From Lates calcarifer (lineage: Eukaryota > Chordata > Actinopteri > Centropomidae): a stretch of 64,000 nucleotides of DNA. Of the stretch, positions 12,351 to 23,308 are shown piece by piece (within the stretch, counting starts at the first letter, position 1; each line of letters starts with the position of its first letter). A program made the translations under genes and the position numbers. The notes beneath the pieces were generated by a model, which made no database searches, was not told the DNA's origin, and was given only the letters and a program-made list of their open reading frames with translations. The stretch lies in NCBI RefSeq assembly GCF_001640805.2, contig NC_066850.1, forward strand, positions 11,863,234 to 11,927,233, given 5' to 3'.

Positions 12351-12550
12351 GACTGACTTGACTGGACTTGAGTCCCCATTACCTGAGTGCGATTTGAATC
12401 TCGAGTCTGAGTCCAAGTCCAAGTCATCAGTGCTCTAGTCATAGTCAAGTTACAAGTCCTGAAATCAGGACTCAATTTGGACTTTAGTCTGAGTTCTGGA
12501 CTCAAGTTCAGCATGAGCTTTCTTCCCCCCCGATGACGTCTAAGTCCTGA
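12350..12550. repeat. GAGTCCAAGTC-type internally repetitive element
   Basis: Degenerate copies of GACTTGAGTCC, GAGTCCAAGTC and their variants recur with imperfect spacing between 12359 and 12545. This matches the texture of a dispersed fish repeat I recognise but cannot name. A 117-codon minus frame overlapping it is a by-product of this repeat. Confidence 0.45.
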
Positions 12551-12837
12551 TTTTGAAGGTCTCTGGGCGTAGTTACCCTTAAAAAAGCTGAGAGCAGTGA
12601 ATGTTTGGCAGTTGTGCTTGATATTTCTCAAAATTGCGAATACATTTTGTGCGACTAATAGTTTCAGCACCAGGGTGAATTTGTGCAAATGTTTTTAACA
12701 GGTTCCTGATGAAAAGATGATGAATGCCAGCATATATTATCTCAAATCAAAAAAGCATTGGCATCTGCCTTCAAAACCTAATTTCGGTCAAACCCTGCAT
12801 GTGGACTTGGGCTGCATGTTCACTTATCTGGCAGCTA

Positions 12838-12970
12838 ATCATCCCATCCATCCAATCTATCCATCAACTTATGTACTGCCTGTCCATTCTTTCATCAATC
12901 TATCAATCATCCCACCAGTCAATACATCTACCTCTCCATCCATCCATCAATCCATCTGTTTGTCCAGACA
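12838..12970. repeat. Degenerate (ATCC)n tract
   Basis: ATCC, ATCA and ATCT units dominate, with clear CCATCCATCCATCAATCCATC runs near both ends. It gives rise to two spurious overlapping open frames. Confidence 0.75.
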
Positions 12971-13428
12971 TCAGCCTTTTACCCCAACCCCTGTTTCGTG
13001 GGATTAATCCCACACCAGCTCCTCTGTCAGGCCCAATCCAGGAGCTAATGCATGTGACTAATGAGCGCTAATGCTTATCCACTGATACAACAAATGGCAT
13101 CAGATAGCTGCAGTATTCTAATAGCAGGATGTGATTATACGGATGAGTGGCTATCACAGCCTCTGTCACTTTCTCTATTCTTCGTCTTCCTCCTGTTGGT
13201 GGGGGTAGAAGTAGTGTTTCCATTTTGTTCCTTTTTATTACCTCCAGCCCATCGCTTTAGGCACGGCAGTGGTGGTGGTCTATGGATTAAAGAGAAAATG
13301 CTGCTTTGACTGGGGGAAAAAAAGGGGGCGGGTGGAGAGATTTCAGTAAAAGTTGAAAATAAACCTTTGCTGAAGTGAGGTGTGCATTTTGTGTCACCAA
13401 GAAAGAGAGACAGGAAGTGTGAAGAAAA

Positions 13429-13458
13429 GGGGGGTTGGGAGGGAGGGTGGGGTGGGGC
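13429..13458 (+). other. G-quadruplex-type motif
   Basis: Runs of three or more G separated by one or two bases (GGGGGG TT GGGAGGGAGGG T GGGG T GGGG) satisfy the usual four-tract G4 rule with loops of 1-2 nt. Confidence 0.75.
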
Positions 13459-13463
<5 letters not shown>

Positions 13464-13494
<31 letters not shown>

Positions 13495-13505
13495 GGGGGG
13501 GGGGG
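13464..13505. repeat. (GT)n followed by G12
   Basis: About 14 GT units (to 13491) are directly followed by a 12-G homopolymer (13494-13505). Confidence 0.95.
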
Positions 13506-13722
13506 CGTCAGGGTAATTGAAATAGGAGAGTGCTACAGCAAACCCATGTGTCCATCAGCAGCTCCAGCGCAGCGGGTGGGAGAGTGCTATGTACGTGTTT
13601 GTGTGTTAGCTGTACCGTCAGAGAGAGGAGAGGCCACATACCCTGGTTGTTCCAGCGAGAGAGCAAGATTGACAGCAGAGGTAGGGGTGCACTTGGTGCT
13701 CTGCCAGGCAGCGTACAAACAG

Positions 13723-13724
<2 letters not shown>

Positions 13725-13767
<43 letters not shown>

Positions 13768-13768
13768 C
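13725..13768. repeat. (CA)n microsatellite
   Basis: About 20 CA units with one terminal interruption (CAAACAC). Confidence 0.97.
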
Positions 13769-15076
13769 TGACTCTCCATAACTTGTGGCAAATGCTTATG
13801 TGTGACAGGTTGTCGGGGAAACATTTTCTGTGTTAGGTTTATGCACTGTGATAAGGTTGGCCTGAGTAAAAGACCTTCAGTGTGGTGTGTGGCCCGGATC
13901 CTTTCAGCCTCTGGGCTGGTGTGGAGCAAAAAGTCACAGCTGGACTGGAGTTTTTAAGCCAATACAGAAACTTCATGGGGCTAAATTTTCTGTCCAAAGC
14001 TGACCCGACCCAATTCATTCAGGCCCAGGGCCTGGAAAGGGACAGCTCTGAATGTTTTTTTTATTTGGTAAACCAGGCTTGAATCCAAAACTACGATGTC
14101 AAAACTCTCTAGTCTATCCGGTACAGTACTTTTAATCAGGACTGCATTTAAGCTGTAAATAAATAGAAATATCTAGGGACAGTAATTGATGAAAAACTGT
14201 CATAGGAAAGGATTACAATCATTATACTTACTGACATTAGCTAAAATGCTAGCTGGCAGAGTGGTGTGTATGTGTGTTGCGTACTGAGACAGAGAACATT
14301 TTCAGCCAGTTCCAGTATAAACAATGTATAAATGTGTCCGTTTAAAATTGAAAATAAGACATGTAAGTCTTCTCTGTACCTTAAAACTTATGAATTATAT
14401 CTGCATCAATGAATGATGTTTTGAAAGAAACATAATGCTAGATGTTTTTAGTGTACTGTAAATCTAAATGCACAGAGATGAGAAGTCTGTATTCTGCCAA
14501 TAATGTTCAGATAATGTTTTAATTTCAATTTCAATATGAACGTAAAAATGGTCTTAATTCCTGCCTAAATATGTCAGACCTGTTGCACATGTGTTCCTTA
14601 GACATGTAACAAAGTCCCATATCATCATATCTATGCTAAATCAAGAGCGATAATGCCTGGCGATAGTGATGCCATCATTGGCGGTAAAGCAAGTTGAAAA
14701 GCATCATAAAAAGCATGAATGAAAAAGAGATGGTGTGCTTTTGAGGCATACACCACAAAACATCCGTCTGAGGCTTGCAGATGCCTCCTCTGTAGGGAAG
14801 CACTGAAGTCTGGCAGTGCTGAGGCCAAATCAGTCATGGTGAACATATGCCAGCTGAGTGTTTATAATCGTGGGCTTCATCTCCATGCCTGTCAGGTCTT
14901 CCGTGGCCCTGATCACAGGATCCCTGCTATGGGGGTGAGGCCCAGAGGCCATGCTTAAAGACCAAAATCCTTTACAGGACCCGGTAATTAGCCAACACAG
15001 TTCTGCAGCCATGCTCCTCGCTTTGATCTGCGCACTGATCAATGGCAAGATCACAGTGGCTTGATAACTACTCCAA
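13769..15076. other. Non-coding stretch, nothing recognised
   Basis: The composition is ordinary. The stretch 14640-15060 is repeat-free with moderate GC and could hold conserved non-coding sequence. No splice-bounded exon is supported. Confidence 0.4.
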
Positions 15077-15081
15077 TGTGT

Positions 15082-15118
<37 letters not shown>
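15077..15118. repeat. (GT)n microsatellite
   Basis: About 20 GT units with one C interruption. Confidence 0.97.
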
Positions 15119-15119
<1 letters not shown>

Positions 15120-15621
15120 TTTGCATGTATACACGTTTAGTTCTTGTTCATGTTCTGCATCCTTTATTATCTGATTTTTTCCCCTCATAAACCTCAAGGA
15201 TACACAGATAGTAGTATTCATTTCTACATGACGAACTCTATACCGTTCAGTGCCCACGTGAGGAAGGAAAACTAAATGGGCAAATGAATTTCAGATTTCC
15301 CCAGTGAAATTTCCCACCACCTCTGCTGCATCCGTCAGCAGAAACAGTTTATGTGTTTTCATACTCGATAATCATCTTATGCCTCCGTATGAATGGAGAT
15401 AATGACTGTGTCCTATAGGTAATTTGCTGTGTGCCGGGGAGAGTGCATGTCCATGTACACATGAGCTCGACTGACGATACTGTAAGCCAATATTGGCCTT
15501 GTATTGAAAGATCCAGAGTTGTTTTTATAGTTCTAACCACATATTATGTATTATTATTCTGTCTTTAGCATTTAAAGCATTTTGAACTAAATGCAAAATT
15601 TGATTGTAGTTGTCAGGTACC

Positions 15622-16004
15622 TAAAGGTACTATATGTAAGTTTTTTCTATCGTCACATAGTCAACATCAGCAATAACCACTGTTTACTTAGCAGCCTGGA
15701 AGAAATGTTGCAACCTTAGCATTAAACTTCCTTTACTCGCCAAGAGCTGTCTCCATCAGTGGAAAGTAACACCAGTTTTAACTCTTGTTTTGCTTCTTAT
15801 TTATCACTTCTTTCTTTCTATTGCGATTAGCTTAATAACTAGCTAGCCCTGTCCTGTCTTGTAATATCCTCCTCAGAAGCTCTTGGTATGTGAACATCTG
15901 TTAATGCTGTTTACATACATGTCTTTCCCTTTGATTAGTCACATCACATTGTCACATTACATTGTCGATATAGTAATAGCAGAAACTTACACATAACACT
16001 TTTA
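15622..16004. mobile_element. Non-autonomous DNA transposon (MITE) with terminal inverted repeats
   Basis: The left end TAAAGGTACTATATGTAAG and the right end AAACTTACACATAACACTTTTA are inverted versions of each other. Matching continues inward through poly-T then CTAT on the left and ATAG..AGAA on the right. The 383-bp length and lack of any reading frame fit a MITE. A related left end recurs at 44461-44550. The terminal texture is hAT-like, from memory. A clean target-site duplication was not found. Confidence 0.65.
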
Positions 16005-17784
16005 AAGACTTTCAGGAAAAGTTGTCTGATCCACAGTAAGGGATAACTTTATCTAGGGCTCATTGTTTCAGTTTTTTGTGACTGCCACCAGTGGTAACAA
16101 TTTTAACAAAGTTTTTAAGTTTTTAAAGGACTGAGTGAGTGAATATAAGTGACTGACAGTGGGTAAAAAAAAATAGGAGCAGATACATTTTCACCCAGCT
16201 TTTATGTCCTGTTTTGCAATGATGACAGTGAAAAAAATGTTTCTTGTAAAAGGGATAAAATGGACAAAAGCTCAAATGAGCTGCTTATTATGCATCAGAA
16301 GCTAAGTTATTAAAAAACAGCTTGGTTTTTAGTAATCAAACACGGAAAAATTTCCAGACATTATGAAACAACTAGGCATGACAGACTTATATACAACGTC
16401 CTCCATTTCACAATGTCCATTTCAAACATGAGTTGACCTTTTAACATTCATGTCTCTACCTGGTCTAGACCATTTTCTCCTTTCCCTGAGGTCCAATTAT
16501 TCTTAAAAGCGTGATTTGCAACCATGAACACCGTGTCCAGTTTAAGCCTCTGCTCCATCCATATGGTCTTTACTGCATGTAATGACTCTGTATGTAAAAT
16601 TTCTCCCAGAGGATTCATCCATGCTTTTCCTCATGGATAACTCTGGTATTTTTTGAACCTCTGCCTTATTTTTCCATGTTTTTTGTTGTAAATAATTAAT
16701 AGGGACAAAAATCTTCAGAATTGGTGCAGTATTAAGTAACCAATCGAGGCAGTGTGACTCCAGTAACTCCTGTTCTACTCAGTAAAATTACAGTTTTTGT
16801 CAACAGAGTCTGGTGGTGATATGTATTGATGTTTCTGGTTAAGCAAAAAGGATCTTACTCTGTAATGAAACGGTCTATCTCTGTACGAATCCTATCCACA
16901 ATGTTGTCAGACACTTACAGAAACAATCTGAGCCTGTCCTGGCAAAAACAAGCACTCGAGTGGACATATGTACATTGCACCAGCTATTTATCTGTTCTTG
17001 CTAAATACTGCACCAATTCCAAATATTTTTGTAAATCAATCATTTACACCCAAAAAACATGGTAACTACAGCCCAGGTTCAAGAATACCAGAGGTATTTT
17101 TTAACTTATGGGTTTAAGGGTTTGTAGCACACCACCAAAACATCCAGCAGCTAAAATAAACCAGAGCCTTTATGTCCTACTGTACAACCTGTCCTCAGGG
17201 GACAGTAACGATTTGTTGTGTGTAGTGTTTGATCTACAACATCAAACACACATGATTACATAGTAAACTTACAGGCAGTCTTGTGCAAGAACACAATCAC
17301 ACGTCCTCAATTTTGAACTGTTGCTATCAGTTTTATTAGTATTTTTACACCATGTTTAAATATGTACTTGCTACTGCACGTGCGTTGCCCTTAACATTTT
17401 TTGACATGACAATAGTTTAATTTATAGCTACAGTGCAGGTAAGAATAGCACTGCAGTCCAGCTGTCTTTCCCTTTGATTAGTCACTTTCCACCCAAGAAG
17501 CTGTCAGTCATCTTGATGGGCTGTGTACCTTCAAACGTTAACAAGTATCGGTGTATCCATCAAAGGTATATAGGAGACAGATGGTGAGGGTGGGCATAAA
17601 AAAACACTAAAATTACATCTATGACCTACACATTATTGCATATGGCAACGCTATTTATGTGAGAGTGAGCTTTAAAATTATCAAATATCAGCAGAAATAT
17701 TAGCTTCCTAATAGAAGAAATGAGGGTTAGCCTCAAGAAAAAAAAACCCTCTATTATTGGTTGAACCTCAGTGCACACAGCTTC
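16005..17784. other. AT-rich non-coding stretch
   Basis: No exon is supported. A 23-bp word at 17463-17485 (GTCTTTCCCTTTGATTAGTC core) repeats exactly inside the MITE at about 15920-15942, so a piece of a related element may lie near 17.4-17.5 kb. Confidence 0.4.
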
Positions 17785-17810
17785 CACACACACACACACA
17801 CACACACACC
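17785..17810. repeat. (CA)n microsatellite
   Basis: About 13 CA units. Confidence 0.95.
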
Positions 17811-18058
17811 GTTACACTTTAGTCTCCGGTAGTCCATGCGGCACATCTTCAGACTCTGGAAGGCTGACAGGCGTTGGATGCAGATATGTGTTTATTTAAG
17901 CACTTGGAGGGAGTCAATAGTCTCTTAATGTCGGCCTCCTGATCTGCTGTTTGAGCAAACACAAACTGTCGACTCTGTCAAGAGAGATAAGACGAACACA
18001 GAGAACACCGAGCACTCCTGATGATTGACTGACATTTTAGAGAGGGTACAGTATGTGC

Positions 18059-18099
18059 TTGTGTGTGTGTGTGCACGCTTGTGTGTGTGTGTGTGTGTA
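18059..18099. repeat. Interrupted (GT)n
   Basis: Two GT runs are separated by GCACGCTT. Confidence 0.9.
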
Positions 18100-18211
18100 C
18101 TCAGGAGTGGGGAGAGAGTCGAAGTGATGTTGAGGGAGGAGGAGGACATGTGTGAAAGGAAAGACAGAGGAAAAATGTTCTTTTTTCACATCTGAGAAAT
18201 TATGCTAGAAC

Positions 18212-18846
18212 ATCCTCCTCTCCTCTTCTCTCCTCTCCCCTCTCCCTCACCTCCTTTACTGTTTTCCTTCTCCATGTTGCCTCTCTTCCTTAACCCCCTT
18301 CTTCTTCTCTTTTCTTTTCCTCATGTCCTTCTCTTTCTTCTCCTTCTTCCCCTCCTTTTGTTTCATTAGCCCTCCTCTTTTTCTCTCTCCTTCTTTCCTT
18401 ATACTATTATCCTGTCCCCTCTCTCCCACTCCTCTCCTCTCTCTTCCTCCCTTTCTGTCCACCTTCTCCCATTTCTTTCTTTTTCTACTTTTGCCCTTCA
18501 TCTCCCCTAGACTTCTTTCTTTCCTCTCATCTCCTCGTCTCTCCTCCCATTCATCTGTTTTCAATTTTTCTCTCTCCGTCTCTGTACCTTTTCTCATTAT
18601 TACTCTTTCTCCCTTTCATTTCCTCCTCTCTCCTCTCTTTCTTATTTTACCTCCTTCTTTAGCCCTTATCTCATCAACTTTTTCCTCCCCTTCTTTCTTT
18701 TTTTTCTCCTTCCATTTCATTTGCCTTTTTTTATTCCCCATTTTGCTCTTGTTTTTGCTTTTCTGCCTGTTCTCCTTTCATCTCTTCCTCCTCCTCCTCA
18801 ACATGCACTCCTTTCCTTCATGCTCTCCTCTCCTCTCCTCTCCATT
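18212..18846. repeat. 635-bp polypyrimidine tract
   Basis: The plus strand is almost entirely C and T in irregular TCC, TTC and CTT order, with few purine interruptions. It creates a long Ser/Phe/Leu-only plus frame (176 codons at 18323-18853) and a Lys/Arg/Glu-rich minus frame (18256-18597). Both are artefacts of composition. Such tracts can form triplex (H-DNA). Confidence 0.9.
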
Positions 18847-19259
18847 GAAGTAATCGTCACTGAGAGCTATGTTGATGTTGAGGCTTATATAAAACTCCTC
18901 TGTGAGGGGATGAGATCAGAGCAGCCAGGCGGTGAGAACAGACTATCCGACACATTGCGCTTAACATGCACCAAATGAAATAAACAGCGTCTACCCTGCC
19001 GCCGCTGCAGCCAATCGGCTCATGCAGAAAAAGTCATGAGAAATCTCCGCCTCCAGGCATCATTCTCCATCAAGTTTGCCTCTGTGACTCCCCATGCTAC
19101 AGCATCCCTGTACAAACATCCTTTTTTTAAATACCAGTCATGTGCTGTACAACAGTGCTGAGGTCAAAATTGGATACTGACCCTTTACCTCATTAAAAAA
19201 AAGTCACAACAGACAAGTAAGTGACAGAAAAGTCGCAGCCGATCTCTGAGAGCTTGTTA
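18847..19259. other. Non-coding stretch, nothing recognised
   Basis: Moderate GC without repeats or splice-bounded frames. Confidence 0.35.
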
Positions 19260-19640
19260 TGTCTAAGTGCAACATGGCTGACTGGTGTTTAGGGCGGAGG
19301 AGGCAGGAGCAAAGGGCAGCAACAGCCTCCAGTGTGCACAGACATAATTGCCATCACAATGTGCGCGCATGTGGTGTACCTGAAGATTTCGTTCCTCTGC
19401 CAGAATTAACTTAATTAGGCTTAATTCTGAAAATGACACTGGTAGCAGACCATTCTTCTGTGTGTCAAAGCCAATTGTAGAAGTAGTGGCGAAGAGGAAC
19501 TGCTTGTCTCATTTGAAAGTATGGTAGCAGCGTGTATCACAGGGTGCCAGAGCCTAATTGCTAGCTCATGGCAGCTCTCCACTTGATTCAGCTCTCTGTG
19601 TCTGGTAATTTCAACTCGTCATCACTATTCAGGTAACAGT
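19260..19640. promoter_or_regulatory. Candidate conserved non-coding block
   Basis: Repeat-free, with AATTAACTTAATTAGGCTTAA, GAGCCTAATTGCTAGC and CTGGTAATTTCAAC, a dense set of homeodomain-type cores in a moderate-GC context. The enhancer role is inferred from texture only. Confidence 0.3.
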
Positions 19641-19928
19641 GGTCTTCTACATCCCCGTCTCAAGGCCTCACTGAAGTTTTTTTTCCCCTCAAAATTCACA
19701 GCTACCTCAGGAAGTGTAATTATGGTTTCTTTGCATTCACTTTCTATTTGTCAAACAAATCATAGAGAATAGCTGCTTCACACACACTCAGTCAAGCAAA
19801 TGCATAGCCACACGCACTGCACGCTGGGCCCCCGGATAGACTAATCATGGCTCACTCGCTGTAGCTTGATGAGGTGTGTGTTACATGCGTGGGTGGGTGC
19901 ATGCGCTCTTTCGACTATGTTGTTAAAG

Positions 19929-19961
19929 TATGTGTGTGTATGTGTGTGTGTGTGTTTTTTT
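19929..19961. repeat. (GT)n plus poly-T
   Basis: An interrupted GT run ends in about nine T. Confidence 0.85.
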
Positions 19962-20105
19962 TTTCTTCTCCCGCTTGGACAAATGTGCGTGCAATTTCCT
20001 GGCACCTAATTGACAGGAAGCGGAACGGTTGTTGGAGTAGAGACATTTTTTGATGCGGATGTCTAACAGTAGATTAGACACTCCTGCCTATTCAGCATGG
20101 AACTG

Positions 20106-20381
20106 TCATTCCTTCATTGTCAGCACCCCAGAGTCTTTCTTCTTACTTTCCATGACATCTTTTTCTTTTTTTACCATTTGTGCTATCACTTCATTCAGTG
20201 GCATACCTGTTTCTGCTAATGAGCGATGTTTAGACGAAGGGAGAACTTTCTTCTTATCCCATTCTTTGCCTTCCTTTCTTCTCCAGCTCTGTTTTGGGAG
20301 TGATCCAACAAGCTCTTGCGCCTGTGGTTCATCTGCCACTGATATTCTCCAGTTTAATGATCCACTCTGGGACCGAGGCTT
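20106..20381 (-). CDS. Possible terminal exon, lysine-rich, unrecognised
   Basis: On the minus strand, TTTTTTAGCCACTTTTAG can act as a splice acceptor ending at 20382, with a branch-like CTTCACTAAT upstream. An open frame of 91 codons runs from 20381 to a TGA at 20106. It begins KPRSQSGSLNWRIS, continues through ADEPQAQELVGSLPKQSW and a basic RRKEGKEWDKKK segment, and ends in a Lys/Glu-rich tail. The residue mix is more protein-like than other frames nearby and is not explained by a repeat. The tail lies in purine-rich DNA, which tends to give K/E-rich frames by chance. The protein is not recognised and no poly(A) signal is evident just downstream. An antisense plus frame (20050-20385) is judged a shadow. 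Confidence 0.3.
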   Translation of the reverse strand, partial: KPRSQSGSLNWRISVADEPQAQELVGSLPKQSWRRKEGKEWDKKKVLPSSKHRSLAETGMPLNEVIAQMVKKEKDVMESKKKDSGVLTMKE

Positions 20382-20389
20382 CTAAAAGT

Positions 20390-20770
20390 GGCTAAAAAAC
20401 ATTAGTGAAGCTGCGGGGCTCCTGGGCCTGTCGCCGTCTGATTGTACCTGTATCGAGTGTGTCATCTGAGACTTAGTGGTATCAGGTGAGCGGCATCAGC
20501 TCCTGTACTAGTGGCATTAGATTAACAATCGCATAGGGGAGATGGCTGACTGAGGAGGGAAATGGAGAGAAAAAAAAGGGGGAGGTAGACTAGAGGAGAA
20601 AAGAAACAGGTTGGTGGAAGAAGCCGAGAGTTTAAAAAAACTGCTTGCATTGTTTTGAAAATCAGGAGCTAAATCCTGTTGTGAGATTAATTGAAACCAA
20701 TTAAGACTTGCTAAGGGAACTCTTTGCCATTTAAATGGCTGTCTCTGGGCGGTAATGGTTTTTCCATCCC
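20390..20770. promoter_or_regulatory. Candidate conserved non-coding block
   Basis: Moderate-GC first half, then GAGATTAATTGAAACCAATT and GCCATTTAAATGGC (a perfect 14-bp palindrome). Repeat-free. It lies just 5' of the minus-strand frame at 20106-20381. Function is inference. Confidence 0.3.
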
Positions 20771-20900
20771 ACTTTTTATTTTTTGGAAATTTTCTCTCCT
20801 TCAGTTAGACAGAAGCCTAGCCAGATTTGATCATTTAAGGAATGGTAAGGGCTTTAAACACAGGATATACAAACAAATCTTCAAAAAAAGTAGGGTTAAT

Positions 20901-21746
20901 TAGGGCTGTACAATTAACCGTATTAAAATTGCGATCTTGATTCAGAGCTCTATGCAATCTTATTTCTAAATGCAAACAATTGAAACTTTATAATATTGCG
21001 GCAATAACTTTCCGTGGGGAGCTGCCACAACAAAGTATATATAGCGGAAATACTGCAGACATAAAGTTAGCATGTTGGTCATAGTGCAGTTATCTCTCTC
21101 ACCAGCCTGTTGACACTGTCATAACACTGGTAGTACACTTTAGTTGAGTCTGTTCTTGCGACACACATGCAGCTCTCAGCAGGTAGAACCCATCTGACAC
21201 CAGAGTGGAGAGTATTGGAGCAAGTCACACTGCCTACATCGGGCTGTCACTCTCCCCCAGTTTTCATCAAGTGTCTAACACAGTTAGTTTTGTGGTTTGG
21301 TTATTTCAACATCAGATTTGATTGTAATGTTTACAGCCTGTTGCTCTGTTGCTCCTGCAGTGCTGCGTGTGTGAATTCTGAGGCAGCTAATACAATGTGT
21401 AATGACTTGTCGACTGACATTCTGTGAGTTGAATCAGGGTCTTCTAGGCTGATGCATCGAATAATCGACATTGAGGGGGCAGCCACAGAACCTTACACAG
21501 TTTATCAACACACCGGTCAAGCTCCCATAGGCACATGGAAATTACAGAGCTAAAGATATTGCCTGTTCTATATCAGGCTCATTTATATTCTCTGTTACAC
21601 TTCCGCATGTATTGGGTAAATGAGTGCAAAAAAAAAAGGAAACAAAGACCATTAGGGCTGCAAAAAAAAGAGAATCACGATTTTTTTGCTTAGAATTGTA
21701 AAAAACAATCGTGATTCTCATTTTTTCCAGAATTGTGCAACCCTAA
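20901..21746. mobile_element. hAT-like DNA transposon remnant with nested hairpin
   Basis: The left end TAGGGCTGTACAATTAACCG mirrors the right end AATTGTGCAACCCTAA. TTAGGGCTGCACAATTAATCG-type ends are familiar from non-autonomous fish DNA elements. A second TTAGGGCTGCA start occurs inside, at about 21653. It defines a 94-bp hairpin unit with arms around 21670-21682 and 21707-21719 (GAGAATCACGATT and its exact complement). No transposase frame remains. The interior of about 750 bp is not recognised. Confidence 0.6.
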
Positions 21747-22855
21747 TTAATTTGTTTTAAATGTATCTGATTTTACTCCGAATACTCTGAATTTACTTAC
21801 TGTAAAGGTAAGACCCACTTTCAGTAAGATGTGAGGACCGTTCCTCAGGGATCCTGGTCTGTGCTGAATGATAGCAAAGTCTGTTATGGAGTTTTTTTTT
21901 AGAAGCACATTTCTGCTGCAAAGATCCAGTGCCATCTTATTCCAGAGGTGTCTACTGGACTGAAGTGAGGTCCCTATCATCATCTATCACCTCCATTCTC
22001 TCTGCTGGCAAGATGGTACAATGTGGAAAGAGGCAACCAAAAAAAGTGCTTGGACAGCAACAATATTTAGGTATGTTGCAGTGAGTAGATGACATTATCA
22101 GAGTTTGGTTTTTCAACTTGAAACTGCCATGAAAGTAGGAATATTCATAGTCTCTCATTGGAGGATTCTTAATTATTTTGGTGACCATTTGATACTTCCT
22201 TGTGTCATTAAATATCTTCTCTTAATTGCCATTATTATGCCTATGTATTTATGTTGTCTAAATGCCTTTGGTGACCCCCGACCTTTCCACTAATACCATA
22301 TTCACAGTATAAAAACATCTTATCCACAGGTCATTTTTGAAATTTACTCAGCCCCTGTTTGAGGGTGGACCTTTTTCATCTTGGGCTTTTGGACAAAAAG
22401 TCAACTTTACACTCAAGATATTTTAAAGCATAATACCCATTGCTGTGAGATTTGCTGAGCAGCACTCATGTTTCATTCATGTCCTCAAGGGGTCTCTACA
22501 GACAGACAGTCATAACAGCGCAGGAGACAGGAGTTTAAGTAGTAGGGATGTCCCCCAGCGTTGATCGTCATCAACAGGCCATACTCTGCCAGTATATTTA
22601 ACCCTTTAGAGTATCAGTCCTTGCTAATGCTTGATTTCTAGGTCCTGTGTGCCCAAATATCAAGAAGGCATTGTGCCTCTTTGCAGATTCGGATCAGCTG
22701 GCTGGTAGCGACTGTTAATTGCCCGTCTTGTCTCACTACATCATCAGTGCACACTATGGGAACTACTGCTCAAACTCGCAGAGTGCACTTTGTAGCTGGG
22801 TGAGATTGAGGTCGGCTCACAATCCCATGACAAAGAAAGACACCTTTCCCTCTAT
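21747..22855. other. Non-coding stretch, nothing recognised
   Basis: AT-rich, without splice-bounded frames. A TTTGGTGACCCCCGACCTTTCC word near 22267 may be a scrap of the dispersed repeat seen at 42915-43387. Confidence 0.35.
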
Positions 22856-22992
22856 AGGGTTTTGGTGCAGTTGTTCTGACCCGCACTTGAGTATGATTGC
22901 TGTGTTCAGATCTGCCCAAACAAATAGTACCAAGAGGGGAGAACCAACCAGAGTCCTACACAGCCAGACTGCATGTTTGAAAACACCCTTAT
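22856..22992. mobile_element. Dispersed repeat fragment, copy 1
   Basis: TTTGGTGCAGTTGTTCTGACC, ACTTGAGTATGATTGC, ACCAAGAGGGGA, CCAGAGTCC and GTTTGAAAACACCCT recur in the same order and orientation at 51035-51165. This matches a fish repeat with a GGTGCGGTTCG..GGTCCGCACC core, recalled from memory as a non-autonomous DNA element. Confidence 0.55.
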
Positions 22993-23281
22993 ACACAGAT
23001 CATATCTAAACAGTAAGGCAAACTCAAAAGGATAGTGAGTATGTAGCATGCAGTATATATGCAGCATGTAATTAACTGCCTATACGCTGCGTTAACTAAC
23101 CACAGACTATAAACACTGGAGTGTATTGACATCATACAAGTAGCCTGTCATTCTCTGACAAAGGAGACAACTGTGCTTTAGAATGACTGGTAATGTGTGA
23201 AAGAACAGATTGTTTTCCCCCTGAGGACTATTTTCAATGGATTTGTTGAGTTCCTGAGAGCACTGCCATATATGTGAGCGT

Positions 23282-23308
23282 ATGTGTGTGTGTGTGTGTG
23301 TGTGTGTG
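23282..23308. repeat. (GT)n microsatellite
   Basis: About 13 GT units. Confidence 0.95.

Noticed and set aside
18323..18853. 176-codon plus-strand open frame
   Set aside because: It lies wholly in the pyrimidine tract and codes almost only Ser, Phe, Leu and Pro; a composition artefact.
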